Shown: positions 25,535-34,966, counted from the first letter of the stretch. The stretch: 45,722 nt of DNA from Nocardia araoensis NBRC 100135 (GCF_000308435.1 NZ_BAFR01000130.1:1-45722); one strand, 5' to 3'. Notes: generated by a model not told the origin, from the letters alone. Numbers and translations: made by a program.

Positions 25535-26798
25535 GGGGATCCTCCGGGTCCAGACCCAGCAACCCGAAAGTCGCTCGGCGGGTGGCCAGCACGGCCATGT
25601 CTACGGCGCGTTGGGCGCGATCGACCCGCGCGTCACCGGTCTCACCGGTACCGCCGGGTCCGTCCCATGGACGGTAGGCGACGTCACCGCCGTCGCCCAT
25701 GGTGCGCGGCGGGTCCGCCCGCGGCACCGCCGCGCGGATCATGTCGATCCAGTCCTGCGGAATCGCCGTCGCGGGGTCGATGGTGCGATCCAACGCGGTG
25801 GCCAGCAAGTGGGTCCATGCCCGCGGGACCACCCGGACCAACCCGTATCCGCCACCGCCGACGGCCAGCCAGCGCCCTTCGGCATAGCGGTCGGCGAGCT
25901 CCCGCATGGCGCGGAAGGCCGCGCGCTGTCCGTCGACGGTGAGTTCCAGATCGGCCAGCGGATCTTCGCGATGGCTGTCCACCCCGCACTGGCTGACCAC
26001 GATCTGCGGACGGAAGGCCGCCACCGCGCCGGGGACCACGGCGTGGAAACCGCGCAGCCACTGCGCGTCCCGGGTGCCTGGCAACAGCGGCAGATTGATC
26101 GACGTGCCCTCGGCCGCCCCCACCCCGGTCTCCTCCGGCCAACCGGTGTTGGGCCACAGGGTGGCCGGATGCTGGTGCAGCGAGATGGTCAGCACCCGAG
26201 GATCGGCGTAGAAGGCGCGTTGCACGCCGTCGCCGTGGTGCACGTCCACGTCGATGTAGGCGATCCGGTCGAAACCGTGGTCCAGCAGCCAGGAGATGGC
26301 CACCGCCGGGTCGTTGTACACGCAGAAGCCCGCCGCCGAATCGGCCATCGCGTGATGCATGCCACCGCCGATGCTCACCGCTCGCTTGGCGCGGCCTTCC
26401 GCGATCTCCCTGGCCGCGGCGAGGGTGCCGCCGACGATAGTGGACGCGGCCTCGTGCATACGCGGAAACACCGGATTGTCCGGGGAACCGAGGCCGTAGG
26501 GCGGGGCGGCCGGCGAACCCACCGGCGGCACGGCGCGTTCGACCGCGTCGAGGTAGTCGGGCGTGTGGATGCGCAACAGCTCCTGGCGTTCGGCGGCGGC
26601 GGGTTCGAGCACTTCGACGCCTTCGAGCAAGCCGAGACTGTCCGCCAGCGCCATGGTGAACTTCAGGCGCGCGGGCTGCATCGGGTGCTCCGGAGTCCAG
26701 CGGTAATCCAGGAACCGCTCGGTCCAGACGACGGTTCCGGGACGGCTCGTTCCGGGCGAAATCGGCGCCCGGGGTTCGCCGCGCGGTGCAGTGGCCAT
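25527..26798 (-). CDS. acuC: AcuC-type protein deacetylase (class I HDAC fold)
   Basis: A 423-residue zinc-dependent lysine deacetylase of the AcuC/HDAC family. The catalytic His pair is H148/H149 in GGGMHHAM, the zinc ligands are D185, H187 (DVDVHHGD) and D274 (CGVDSHRED), and the transition-state Tyr is Y318 in GGGGYG. All are present, so it should be active. In Bacillus, AcuC reverses acetylation of acetyl-CoA synthetase. It is the first gene of an operon whose second gene, overlapping by eight bases, encodes the acetyltransferase of opposite activity. It is divergent from ideR. ATG 26798 has a weak ribosome site. Confidence 0.92.
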   Translation of the reverse strand: MATAPRGEPRAPISPGTSRPGTVVWTERFLDYRWTPEHPMQPARLKFTMALADSLGLLEGVEVLEPAAAERQELLRIHTPDYLDAVERAVPPVGSPAAPPYGLGSPDNPVFPRMHEAASTIVGGTLAAAREIAEGRAKRAVSIGGGMHHAMADSAAGFCVYNDPAVAISWLLDHGFDRIAYIDVDVHHGDGVQRAFYADPRVLTISLHQHPATLWPNTGWPEETGVGAAEGTSINLPLLPGTRDAQWLRGFHAVVPGAVAAFRPQIVVSQCGVDSHREDPLADLELTVDGQRAAFRAMRELADRYAEGRWLAVGGGGYGLVRVVPRAWTHLLATALDRTIDPATAIPQDWIDMIRAAVPRADPPRTMGDGGDVAYRPWDGPGGTGETGDARVDRAQRAVDMAVLATRRATFGLLGLDPEDPRD

Positions 26799-26821
26799 GA
26801 TCGCAACGCTAGCGGGAAGTA

Positions 26822-26843
26822 AGGAACCCCGCGAAACGTTCCT
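26822..26843. promoter_or_regulatory. Inverted repeat in the acuC–ideR divergent region
   Basis: AGGAAC, ten bases, GTTCCT, centred about 35 bases upstream of the acuC start. It could be an operator or a leader hairpin of the deacetylase–acetyltransferase operon. No IdeR box (TTAGGTTAGGCTAACCTAA-like) is found nearby. Confidence 0.35.
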
Positions 26844-26978
26844 ATGCAGTACAAATACAAGAAAGTCCGCTCACGGCCGCCTGCCGTGCGCCGATCGCGT
26901 TCCCGCAATGCCGCCGGAGATGTCGTGCGCAGCGCGGAGCGACACGATCCGGCACACGGAGGCGCCGTCGTGCGTGGG

Positions 26979-26984
26979 TAGAAT
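26979..26984 (+). promoter_or_regulatory. Putative -10 element of ideR (TAGAAT)
   Basis: TAGAAT lies 23 bases before the ideR GTG, close to the SigA-type consensus. No convincing -35 is seen. Confidence 0.45.
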
Positions 26985-27007
26985 TCGTGCCGACGAAGGG
27001 GTAACAG

Positions 27008-27694
27008 GTGAAGGATCTGGTCGACACCACGGAGATGTATCTCCGTACCATCTACGACCTCGAAGAGGAGGGCGTAGTGCCCCTGCGCGCCCGGATCGCC
27101 GAGCGCCTCGAACAGAGTGGTCCCACCGTGAGCCAGACCGTCGCGCGCATGGAACGAGACGGTCTGCTGCTGGTCGCGGGCGACCGTCATCTGGAACTGA
27201 CCGAGAAGGGGCGCAGCATGGCCGTCGCGGTCATGCGCAAGCACCGGCTGGCCGAACGGCTGCTCGTCGACATCATCGGCCTGGACTGGCAGAACGTGCA
27301 CGCCGAAGCCTGTCGCTGGGAGCACGTGATGAGCGAAGACGTCGAGCGCCGCCTGGTCGAGGTGCTCAACCACCCCACCACCTCCCCGTACGGCAACCCC
27401 ATTCCCGGCCTGGACGAACTGGGCATCATTCCACCCGCCGCCGCCGACGAGACGCTGCTTCGCCTGTCCGATCTGCCACACGGCCAGCAGCACGCCGTCG
27501 TCGTGCGCAGGCTCGCCGAGCACATCCAGACCGACCCGGAGGTCATCGGCAGGCTGCGCGAGGCGGGCGTGGTGCCCGACGCCCGCGTCACCGTGGAGAC
27601 GAAGCAGGGTTCGGTGATCATCACCGTGCCCGGCCACGACGGCTTCGAACTGCCCGACGAGATGGCGCACGCCGTCCAGGTGAAGCTGGCCTGA
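27008..27694 (+). CDS. ideR: Iron-dependent repressor IdeR (DtxR family)
   Basis: A 228-residue Fe(II)-dependent repressor and activator of iron uptake, storage and siderophore genes. The winged helix is at residues 1–~70 (MYLRTIYDLEEEGVVPLRARIAERLEQSGPTVSQTVARME). The metal and dimer domain is at ~74–140, including HRLAERLLVDIIGLDW and the CRWEHVMSEDVE segment with primary-site ligands. The SH3-like domain closes the protein. It is nearly identical in pattern to mycobacterial IdeR. The start is GTG 27008, after AAGGGGTAACAG. It sits three bases before galE, an order shared with dtxR–galE of Corynebacterium. Confidence 0.96.
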   Translation: MKDLVDTTEMYLRTIYDLEEEGVVPLRARIAERLEQSGPTVSQTVARMERDGLLLVAGDRHLELTEKGRSMAVAVMRKHRLAERLLVDIIGLDWQNVHAEACRWEHVMSEDVERRLVEVLNHPTTSPYGNPIPGLDELGIIPPAAADETLLRLSDLPHGQQHAVVVRRLAEHIQTDPEVIGRLREAGVVPDARVTVETKQGSVIITVPGHDGFELPDEMAHAVQVKLA

Positions 27695-27697
27695 CAC

Positions 27698-28678
27698 GTG
27701 AAACTTCTCGTCACGGGTGGCGCGGGTTACGTCGGCGGCGTCTGCGCACAGGTTCTGCTGGAAGCCGGCCACGAGGTGGTCGTGGTCGACGATCTGTCCA
27801 CCGGCAACGCCGAGGGCGTGCCCTCCGCCGCCCGGTTCGTCCAGGGTGACGTGGCGGTTGCCGCGCCGGAACTGCTGGCCACCGAACCCTTCGACGGTGT
27901 CCTGCATTTCGCGGCACAGTCGCTGGTCGGCGAGTCGGTGCAGCAGCCGGAGAAGTACTGGCACGGCAATGTCGTGAAGACGTTCGAACTGCTGGAGGCC
28001 ATGCGGCGCGCGAACACACCGCGATTGGTCTTCTCCTCCACCGCCGCGGTCTACGGGGAACCGGAGCAGGTTCCGATCACCGAGGACGCCCCGACCCGCC
28101 CGACCAACCCGTACGGCGCGTCGAAGTTGGCCATCGACCATGCCATCACCTCCTACGCCATCGCGCACGGACTGGCGGCGACCAGTCTGCGGTACTTCAA
28201 CGTCGCGGGCGCCTACGGCGGGCTGGGCGAGAACCGCTTGGTGGAAACACATCTCATCCCGCTGGTCCTGCAGGTCGCGGCCGGGCATCGCAAGGCGATC
28301 TCGGTCTTCGGTACCGATTGGCCCACCCCTGACGGGACCGCGGTCCGCGACTACATCCACATCCGCGATCTCGCTCAGGCCCATCTGCTGGCCTTGGACA
28401 CCGCGGAGCCGGGCACCCACCGGATCTACAACCTCGGCAGCGGCACCGGATTCTCCGTTCGCGAGGTGATCTCGGCGTGCGAGCGCGTCACCGGCCTGCC
28501 GATCGCCGCGCAGGACGCGCCCCGCCGTCCCGGCGACCCGGCGACGCTCATAGCCTCCAGCGAACGCGCCATCGCCGAACTCGGCTGGCGTCCCGAGCAC
28601 AATGACCTCGACGAAATCGTCACTGACGCCTGGGCTTTCCTCCGGTCGCTCGGCTCCCGCGCACACAGCGCGAAATAA
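27698..28678 (+). CDS. galE: UDP-glucose 4-epimerase GalE
   Basis: A 326-residue NAD-dependent sugar-nucleotide epimerase (extended SDR) converting UDP-glucose and UDP-galactose, needed for cell-wall arabinogalactan. The NAD loop [10 protein letters not shown] is at 5–14, the catalytic S114/T115 (FSSTAAVYG), Y139 and K143 (NPYGASK) are present, and the substrate strand [12 protein letters not shown] follows. GTG 27698 starts three bases after the ideR stop, so it is in the same operon and may be translationally coupled. A strong terminator follows. Confidence 0.93.
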   Translation: MKLLVTGGAGYVGGVCAQVLLEAGHEVVVVDDLSTGNAEGVPSAARFVQGDVAVAAPELLATEPFDGVLHFAAQSLVGESVQQPEKYWHGNVVKTFELLEAMRRANTPRLVFSSTAAVYGEPEQVPITEDAPTRPTNPYGASKLAIDHAITSYAIAHGLAATSLRYFNVAGAYGGLGENRLVETHLIPLVLQVAAGHRKAISVFGTDWPTPDGTAVRDYIHIRDLAQAHLLALDTAEPGTHRIYNLGSGTGFSVREVISACERVTGLPIAAQDAPRRPGDPATLIASSERAIAELGWRPEHNDLDEIVTDAWAFLRSLGSRAHSAK

Positions 28679-28691
28679 TCCGCTGCGTACT

Positions 28692-28720
28692 GCCCGAGTC
28701 GGCTCCGCACCGACTCGGGC
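28692..28720 (+). terminator. Strong terminator after ideR–galE
   Basis: GCCCGAGTCGG, seven-base loop, CCGACTCGGGC: a perfect 11-bp GC-rich stem, 13 bases past the galE stop. It may act for both directions. No further feature is seen in 28721–28854. Confidence 0.75.
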
Positions 28721-28854
28721 CGCCGCGGCGGCGCCACTGCCCCGCAACCGCCTCGACGCCGTACGCCCGGAGGAAGCACTCCACTCCGCCGAATCGTCGC
28801 GGTGATCCGGTACCGGCCACACCGGCCCGGTACGACCGACTCGCATATCCGGCT

Positions 28855-30216
28855 TCACGGTGTCGGTTCCCCGAGGTCGACACCGAGGCCGGCGGCGGTC
28901 CGGTAGCCGCTGTGCGCCAAGCGGCGCAACTGTTCCGGGCGCATGCCCAAGCGCAGCGAGGTGTCGAGCAGCATCGCCATCGGATGTCCCGGATCCGCCT
29001 CCAGCGCGGCTTCCAGGGCGATGCCCGCCAGCGGTCCGTCACCACGGACATAGGCGCTGTAGCCGAGCAGAGCGGCGGCCTCGGCACGATCCGTTCCGGT
29101 CAGCGCGCGGGTCAGCGCGGTCCACACCGCCTCGGCCGCGGCGGCATGGTCGCCGACGGCCAGGGCGAACATCGTGTCCCGCACCGCCCGATCACGCAGA
29201 GCCACCGTGATCTTCGCGAGTTCGGGCGCCATCAGCGCGGCGCCCGAGGCGGTGTTGGCGATCTGCCACAGCACATAGTCCAGCGCTTGCCTGCTGTATC
29301 CGATCGGGTCGCCGCGACGCGCGGCTCGCGCACAGCGCTCCCCAGCGCGGGCGAGCGCATCGGTCAAGTGCGCCGCCACCTCGGCACGGGCCGGCGGGTC
29401 CGGAGCGACCAGATCGGTGAGCTCGGAACGCGAACCGCGGATCGGCCTGCCCTCCAGCACATGGGTCAGGGTCACCAGGGACGCCGCCGGGTCCCGGAGC
29501 ACCCCGCGCCGCTGCGGTCCAGCCAACGTCCACCAGCGCTGACCCGCGGCGATCGCACGCACCGCCCATACTCCGGCCAGCGCGATGTCACACGCCGCCA
29601 GCCGCCTGCCCAGCGAGCCGGCCAGCACGTCGAATCTTCCCGCCGCGCATCCCTCCCCCTCGGCGCCCGGCTCCACGGCACGTTCGTCGACGACGACGGC
29701 CATGACTTCGGCTGCCTGGTCGTGCGCGCAGATCCGCGCGACCGCGGCCGCCAGCGTCGCACCCCGCACACGCCGGCCACCGGGCGAATCCAGATCGAAC
29801 CGCACCACCGCGTCGACCGTCGCACCGCCGGACGTCCCGTGCCGGAGGACGAGCACGACCACCGACCGTTCCGGAGTGAACCCGAGCATCGCGGGCACCG
29901 CGGCGATCAGGTCTGCCGGATCCTCCACGCAGACAACGTGTTCCGGAGCACCATGAAACTGCGGAGGATCTTCGCGGCACCGAGCGGGCCGAGATCGGCC
30001 ACCGGGGTTCCAGGCACCTGCCGCGCCCTCCGCCGCACGCGAATGCACCTGCCGCGCAACCATCGCGGCGGGATCGACGCGCGGTACGGCGTCGGAAGGA
30101 CCGCCGCGCATCGCTGGATGGTTACGGCCGGAGCCCGGCCGGAATTCGTCGTCCATGCCGGTATGTCCGGCATCGACCGGTTCGGGGGCTCGGAAGGGGT
30201 TCGCGGAAGTGGTCAT
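28855..30216 (-). CDS. DUF4192 family protein
   Basis: A 453-residue actinobacterial protein. The first ~100 residues are Pro/Arg/Gly-rich and probably disordered. The DUF4192 domain begins about residue 113 with EDPADLIAAVPAMLGFTPERSVVVLVL. The C-terminal ~120 residues are helical with TPR-like repeats (ALLGYSAYVRGDGPLAGIALEAALEADPGHPMA). There is no signal peptide or membrane helix. Function is unknown; no catalytic motif is apparent. ATG 30216 is used because the 29 upstream codons (from 30303) are Arg-rich and unconserved. Confidence 0.82.
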   Translation of the reverse strand: MTTSANPFRAPEPVDAGHTGMDDEFRPGSGRNHPAMRGGPSDAVPRVDPAAMVARQVHSRAAEGAAGAWNPGGRSRPARCREDPPQFHGAPEHVVCVEDPADLIAAVPAMLGFTPERSVVVLVLRHGTSGGATVDAVVRFDLDSPGGRRVRGATLAAAVARICAHDQAAEVMAVVVDERAVEPGAEGEGCAAGRFDVLAGSLGRRLAACDIALAGVWAVRAIAAGQRWWTLAGPQRRGVLRDPAASLVTLTHVLEGRPIRGSRSELTDLVAPDPPARAEVAAHLTDALARAGERCARAARRGDPIGYSRQALDYVLWQIANTASGAALMAPELAKITVALRDRAVRDTMFALAVGDHAAAAEAVWTALTRALTGTDRAEAAALLGYSAYVRGDGPLAGIALEAALEADPGHPMAMLLDTSLRLGMRPEQLRRLAHSGYRTAAGLGVDLGEPTP

Positions 30217-30367
30217 GCTCCGACCATGCGGCTGGGCGGTCGCCGGTCTTCGACGCCGACCTGGCGATTCCGCTGCCCTGGGGATCGGCTTCGCGCTGTG
30301 CACGACTCGACCGATACGACGGCGGTCTCGCGATTCGTGTCGGAGGCGCCTGCTACCGTGCCGCCCG

Positions 30368-31048
30368 CTACCCTTCGCGCACTTTGCGCACCGCCACGGC
30401 GAACAACTCGTCCAGCGCCGCGGTATCCGGTTCGCTCTCGGCGAAAGACATGTAGGTCACCGAGATTCGCACGTCCCCCAGCTGCGCGACGTGCGTGCGC
30501 ATGGATTGGGTCAGCCGGGCGCCTCCGGATTCCGGCCGCACGGTTCTGCGCAGCGAAAGTGTGTCGTCCGCGGCGACCGGCGGCGGCGAGGCAGGCTCGG
30601 ACGTCACGGTGGTGGCGGCGCCCGCTCGGTTGACCCGCACCGAGCCGCACTGCTCCAGCCGGGCGCGCACAGCTGCCAACGGTTCGCCGGTGCGGGTCAA
30701 TTCGACGGTCAGCGTGGCGCGCGTGGCATCGTCCGTGCCGACCACCATCGCGGTGCGATCTGGCCCGAAGTCCTGGCTCGGCGGCACACACCGGCCGGGC
30801 TGGACATTCGCACCGCGGCCCATCCCGTCCAGGTCTCCCGCCGCTTGCGCCACGGCTTCCTGGGGCAGCACCACCGCCGTGTACGGCGGAGGGAACTGGT
30901 TCGGATCCGGCAGCAGTGTCGGCAATTCGGCGCCCACGTGCCGGGTCACCGCGATCGGCGCCGACGCGACCGGGCGCCCCGGCACCGTCGACCCGCATCC
31001 TGCGAGCAGTACCGCGCAGACGACGGGTACCATCCGGTCCAGCCGCAT
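30368..31048 (-). CDS. Secreted lipoprotein of unknown function (DUF5642/PknH-sensor-like)
   Basis: A 226-residue lipoprotein with signal peptide MRLDRMVPVVCAVLLAGC, lipobox LLAGC and lipidated C18. The mature part has an N-terminal Pro-rich linker, then a mixed alpha/beta domain. C87 (GRCVPPSQDF) and C134 (LEQCGSV) could pair as a disulfide. The fold recalls the extracellular sensor domains of mycobacterial PknH and DUF5642 proteins, but the similarity is weak. ATG 31048 gives a normal signal peptide; GTG 31072 with GTGGGGAT just upstream is a close alternative. Divergent from the PAC2 gene. Confidence 0.75.
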   Translation of the reverse strand: MRLDRMVPVVCAVLLAGCGSTVPGRPVASAPIAVTRHVGAELPTLLPDPNQFPPPYTAVVLPQEAVAQAAGDLDGMGRGANVQPGRCVPPSQDFGPDRTAMVVGTDDATRATLTVELTRTGEPLAAVRARLEQCGSVRVNRAGAATTVTSEPASPPPVAADDTLSLRRTVRPESGGARLTQSMRTHVAQLGDVRISVTYMSFAESEPDTAALDELFAVAVRKVREG

Positions 31049-31207
31049 GCGCCTCGAATCCGCCACGGTCACATCCCCACTGTGCCAAACTCCTGGTGTC
31101 CGGTCGGCGATGCCACGCCGCCGGGCCGGGAATGCGCGGCCCACCGATGCTGTTGGCTCGGAGTGAGGGTCGGTGTCCGGCCGTGCGCGGTGACCGCCAC
31201 GGGTATG

Positions 31208-31230
31208 GGGGACAATGGACAGTGGTCCCC
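31208..31230 (+). promoter_or_regulatory. Possible promoter and inverted repeat upstream of the PAC2 gene
   Basis: GACAAT at 31211–31216 resembles a -10 element. It is embedded in the inverted repeat GGGGAC, 11 bases, GTCCCC. The rest of the 299-base divergent gap 31049–31347 shows nothing else definite. Confidence 0.3.
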
Positions 31231-31347
31231 GGTTCGGACGACTGCTCGTCTCGCACCACCAGGGTTGGCGAACGATCGGGCAGGCAACCACACTGGCGCG
31301 TGCGGCACGCGTCCGGGCCGCAGGAGCCGCGCAGGAAGGAGTACGCG

Positions 31348-32292
31348 ATGGACTACGAGTCGCGAATGTACGAACTGGAGTTCCCAGCTCCGCAGTTGTC
31401 GTCCGCCGACGGCGCGGGCCCAGTCCTGGTGCACGGGCTGGAAGGCTTCACCGACGCCGGGCACGCGGTGCGACTCGCGACCACGCACCTGCGCGAAAGC
31501 CTCGAAAGCGAACTGGTCGCCTCGTTCGACGTGGACGAACTGCTGGACTACCGGTCGCGGCGTCCGCTCATGACGTTCAAGACCGATCATTTCTCCGATT
31601 ACGCCGAGCCGGAACTCAACCTCTGGGCACTGCGCGACACCGCGGGGACCCCGTTCCTGCTGCTCGCGGGTCTGGAGCCGGACCTACGCTGGGAGAAGTT
31701 CACCACCGCGGTGCGGCTGCTCGCCGAACAGCTGGGCGTGCGGCGCAGCATCGGCCTGAGCGCCATTCCGATGGCGATTCCGCACACGCGCCCGCTGGGC
31801 GTCACCGCGCATTCCTCCAACCGCGACCTGATCTCCGAGCACCAGCGGTGGCCGGGTGAGCTGCAGGTTCCGGGCAGCGCGTCCTCGCTGCTGGAATTCC
31901 GCATGGCGCAGCACGGTCACGAGTCGGTCGGCTTCTCGGTGCACGTACCGCACTACCTGGCGCAGACCGCCTACCCGGAGGCCGCGCAGACGCTGCTGGA
32001 GAACGTCGCCGACAACGCAGGCCTGGAGATCCCGCTGGCCGCGCTCGGCGAGGCCGCCGCCCGGGTACGCGAACAGGTCAACGAGCACATCGCGGGCAAC
32101 GTCGAGGTGGAGACGGTCGTACACGCGCTGGAGCGACAGTACGACAGCTTCGTCACCGCGCAGGAGCGGCAGTCCAGCCTGCTGGTGGGTGACGGCGAGC
32201 TGCCCAGCGGTGACGAGCTGGGCGCCGAGTTCGAGCGATTTCTGGCCGAGCAGAGCCGTAACAACGGCGACGACGAGGGCGAACAGAACTGA
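31348..32292 (+). CDS. PAC2 (proteasome-assembly-chaperone) family protein
   Basis: A 314-residue cytoplasmic protein of the PAC2 superfamily (Rv2714 counterpart). The family core runs from about residue 10 to 215 (PVLVHGLEGFTDAGHAVRLATTHL … PHTRPLGVTAHSS … HVPHYLAQTAYPEAA). The C-terminal ~90 residues are helical and end in an acidic, coil-prone tail. Archaeal and eukaryotic relatives aid proteasome assembly; in actinobacteria the role is not established, though these bacteria do have proteasomes. ATG 31348 has GGAAGGAG upstream. It is 69 bases before the DUF3516 helicase gene. Confidence 0.88.
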   Translation: MDYESRMYELEFPAPQLSSADGAGPVLVHGLEGFTDAGHAVRLATTHLRESLESELVASFDVDELLDYRSRRPLMTFKTDHFSDYAEPELNLWALRDTAGTPFLLLAGLEPDLRWEKFTTAVRLLAEQLGVRRSIGLSAIPMAIPHTRPLGVTAHSSNRDLISEHQRWPGELQVPGSASSLLEFRMAQHGHESVGFSVHVPHYLAQTAYPEAAQTLLENVADNAGLEIPLAALGEAAARVREQVNEHIAGNVEVETVVHALERQYDSFVTAQERQSSLLVGDGELPSGDELGAEFERFLAEQSRNNGDDEGEQN

Positions 32293-32361
32293 TCCGCTCG
32301 GCCGCCCGGCCCGGATCGCCCCTGCACGCGTGCCCGCGGACGAGGCCGTAGGGTTGTCGGA

Positions 32362-34860
32362 GTGGATCTGACCGAACTGCTCGACATCCCGGGGACCGAC
32401 GCCGACGCGCTCTACGAGTCGTTCGGCATGTGGGCCGCCGAGCAGGGCACCCCGCTCTACCCCGCTCAGGACGAAGCGCTGCTCGAGCTGGCCTCCGGAT
32501 CCAACGTCATCCTCGCCACCCCAACCGGTTCCGGGAAGTCGCTGGTCGCGGTCGGCGCGCATCTGTTCGCCCTCACCCAGGGTCTGCGCACCTACTACAC
32601 CGCTCCGATCAAAGCGCTGGTGAGCGAGAAGTTCTTCGCCCTCTGCGATGTCTTCGGAGCCGACCGCGTCGGCATGGTCACCGGCGACGCCGCGGTGAAT
32701 CCCGAGGCGCCGATCATCTGCGCGACCGCGGAGATCCTGGCCAATCTGGCGCTGCGCGAGGGCGCGGACGCCGATGTCGGCCAAGTCGTGATGGACGAGT
32801 TCCATTTCTACGCCGACCCCGATCGGGGGTGGGCCTGGCAGGTCCCCCTGCTGGAACTGCCCCGCGCCCAGTTCCTGCTCATGTCGGCCACCCTCGGGGA
32901 GGTCGATTTTTTCGCCCGTGACCTGGAGCGAAGGACCGGCCGCTCCACCGCGGTCGTCGCGGGCACCGAGCGCCCGGTGCCCCTGACTTTCTCCTATGCC
33001 CGCACTCCGATCACCGAGACGCTCGAAGAGCTGGTCACCACCCACCAGGCCCCGGTGTACGTCGTGCACTTCACCCAGGCCGCCGCGCTCGAGCGGGCCC
33101 AGGCGCTGACGAGTGTGAACTTCGCGACGCGCGCCGAGAAGGACGCGATCGCCGACGCGCTGGGCGAGTTCCGCTTCGCCGCCGGCTTCGGCAAGACCCT
33201 GTCGCGGCTGATCCGGCACGGCATCGGCGTGCATCACGCCGGCATGCTGCCGAAGTACCGGCGGCTGGTGGAGCGTCTGGCCCAGGACGGCCTGCTGAAG
33301 GTGGTCTGCGGGACCGACACCCTCGGCGTCGGCATCAACGTGCCCATCCGCACGGTGCTGCTCACCGGGCTGACCAAATTCGACGGCGTCCGCACGCGCA
33401 GGCTCAAGGCGCGGGAATTCCACCAGATCGCGGGTCGCGCGGGCCGGGCGGGTTACGACACCATGGGAACCGTCGTCGTGCAGGCTCCCGAGCACGAGGT
33501 GGAGAACACCCGGCTGCTGGCCAAGGCGGGCGACGATCCCAAGAAGCAGCGCAAAGTGCAGCGGCGCAAACCGCCGGAAGGCTTCGTCTCCTGGAGCGAG
33601 GAGACCTTCGACCGCTTGGTCGCCGCGCAGCCGGAACCGATGGTGTCGCGTTTCACGGTCACCAACGCCATGCTGCTGAACGTGATCGCCCGGCCGGGCA
33701 ACTGCTTCACCGCCATGCGGCACCTGCTCGAGGACAACCACGAGCCGCGTCCCGCCCAGCGCAGGCACATTCTGCGCGCCATCCGCCTGTATCGCGCACT
33801 GCGCGACGCCGGGGTGGTGCAGCAACTGCCGGAACCCGACGCGCAGGGCCGCCGCGCCCGCCTGACCGTCGACCTGCAGCGCGACTTCGCCCTCGACCAA
33901 CCGCTGTCGCCGTTCGCGCTGGCCGCGCTGGACCTGCTGGACAAACAGTCCCCGAGTTATACCCTCGACGTGGTGTCGCTCATCGAATCCACGTTGGAGG
34001 ATCCGCGCCAGCTGCTGATGGCCCAGCAGCACAAGGCGCGCGGCGAGGCGATCGCCGAGATGAAGGCCGACGGCATCGACTACGACGAGCGGATGGAACT
34101 GCTCGAAGAGGTGACCTGGCCCAAGCCGCTGGCCGAACTGATCGAACCGGCCTACGAGACCTACCGCGCCGGGCACCCGTGGGTGTCGGAGTTCGCGCCC
34201 GCGCCCAAGTCGGTGGTGCGGGACATGATCGAACGCGCCATGACCTTCGCCGAGCTGATCTCCTTCTACGAGCTGGCCCGCTCCGAGGGCGTGGTGCTGC
34301 GCTACCTCGCCGACGCCTATCGGGCGCTGCGGCGTACCGTGCCGGAGTCAGCGCGCACCGAGGAGCTCGACGACATCACCGAGTGGCTCGGAGAGCTTGT
34401 GCGCCAGGTCGATTCGAGCCTGCTCGACGAATGGGAGCAACTGACCAACCCGGGTGCGGAGACCGACGCCGACCAGCTCGCGTTCGGCGCCGAAACCGTT
34501 CGCCCGATCTCCGCCAACGAACGCGCGTTCCGGGTGATGGTCCGCAACGCGATGTTCCGCCGGGTCGAACTGGCCGCGCTGCGCCGCTGGGACGAGCTGG
34601 CCGATCTCGGCGCCGGCCCGGACTGGGCCGAGGCGCTCGCGGACTACTACGCGGAGTACGAGCGCATCGGCACGGGACCCGACGCCAGGGGGCCGCAACT
34701 GTTCCAAGTGGAACGAAGACCCGGATTCTGGCACGTGCGGCAGGTGCTGGACGATCCGGCGGGCGACCACGGCTGGTCGATCGACGCGGTGGTCGATCTG
34801 GCCGAGTCCGACGCTGCGGGCGAGGTCGTCTTCGACGACGTCACCGTGTCCGCCGGCTGA
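32362..34860 (+). CDS. Ski2-like DEAD/DEAH helicase with DUF3516 C-terminus
   Basis: An 832-residue superfamily 2 helicase. The Q-motif-like LYPAQDEALLEL is near 32–44, motif I TPTGSGKS is at 53–60, motif II DEFH at 145–148, motif III LLMSATLG near 172, and motif VI QIAGRAGRAG near 357–366. The C-terminal ~400 residues are the actinobacterial DUF3516 module with winged-helix character. The layout resembles HelY and Ski2-type RNA helicases, so RNA unwinding or decay is the best guess. The start is GTG 32362. It probably shares a transcript with PAC2. Confidence 0.9.
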   Translation: MDLTELLDIPGTDADALYESFGMWAAEQGTPLYPAQDEALLELASGSNVILATPTGSGKSLVAVGAHLFALTQGLRTYYTAPIKALVSEKFFALCDVFGADRVGMVTGDAAVNPEAPIICATAEILANLALREGADADVGQVVMDEFHFYADPDRGWAWQVPLLELPRAQFLLMSATLGEVDFFARDLERRTGRSTAVVAGTERPVPLTFSYARTPITETLEELVTTHQAPVYVVHFTQAAALERAQALTSVNFATRAEKDAIADALGEFRFAAGFGKTLSRLIRHGIGVHHAGMLPKYRRLVERLAQDGLLKVVCGTDTLGVGINVPIRTVLLTGLTKFDGVRTRRLKAREFHQIAGRAGRAGYDTMGTVVVQAPEHEVENTRLLAKAGDDPKKQRKVQRRKPPEGFVSWSEETFDRLVAAQPEPMVSRFTVTNAMLLNVIARPGNCFTAMRHLLEDNHEPRPAQRRHILRAIRLYRALRDAGVVQQLPEPDAQGRRARLTVDLQRDFALDQPLSPFALAALDLLDKQSPSYTLDVVSLIESTLEDPRQLLMAQQHKARGEAIAEMKADGIDYDERMELLEEVTWPKPLAELIEPAYETYRAGHPWVSEFAPAPKSVVRDMIERAMTFAELISFYELARSEGVVLRYLADAYRALRRTVPESARTEELDDITEWLGELVRQVDSSLLDEWEQLTNPGAETDADQLAFGAETVRPISANERAFRVMVRNAMFRRVELAALRRWDELADLGAGPDWAEALADYYAEYERIGTGPDARGPQLFQVERRPGFWHVRQVLDDPAGDHGWSIDAVVDLAESDAAGEVVFDDVTVSAG

Positions 34861-34942
34861 CCCCGCACCGCCTACCGGTCCACTGTCCCCGCAGGTCAGC
34901 AGCTCCGTCGCGTCCGAAGGACGGGGGTGCGCGACCATATGG

Positions 34943-34966
34943 CGAATCCAGGTTTCGACGGATTCG
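34943..34966. promoter_or_regulatory. Inverted repeat upstream of the polyamine operon
   Basis: CGAATCC, ten bases, GGATTCG, a perfect 7-bp repeat in the 163-base gap before the decarboxylase gene. It lies just upstream of GATACT (34986–34991), a possible -10. The placement suits a repressor or activator site, but the regulator is unknown. Confidence 0.45.

Noticed and set aside
23270..25942. Open frame of 890 codons on the plus strand opposite the acetyltransferase and acuC genes
   Set aside because: It is a shadow frame rich in Arg, His and Gly without domains, lying over two well-defined genes.
26799..27007. IdeR-binding box in the ideR promoter region
   Set aside because: No 19-bp TTAGGTTAGGCTAACCTAA-like sequence was found; only an unrelated AGGAAC/GTTCCT repeat.
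31684..34176. Open frame of 830 codons on the minus strand opposite the DUF3516 helicase
   Set aside because: It is a GC-frame shadow. Its peptide is low-complexity and matches no family, while the plus strand encodes a helicase with all motifs.
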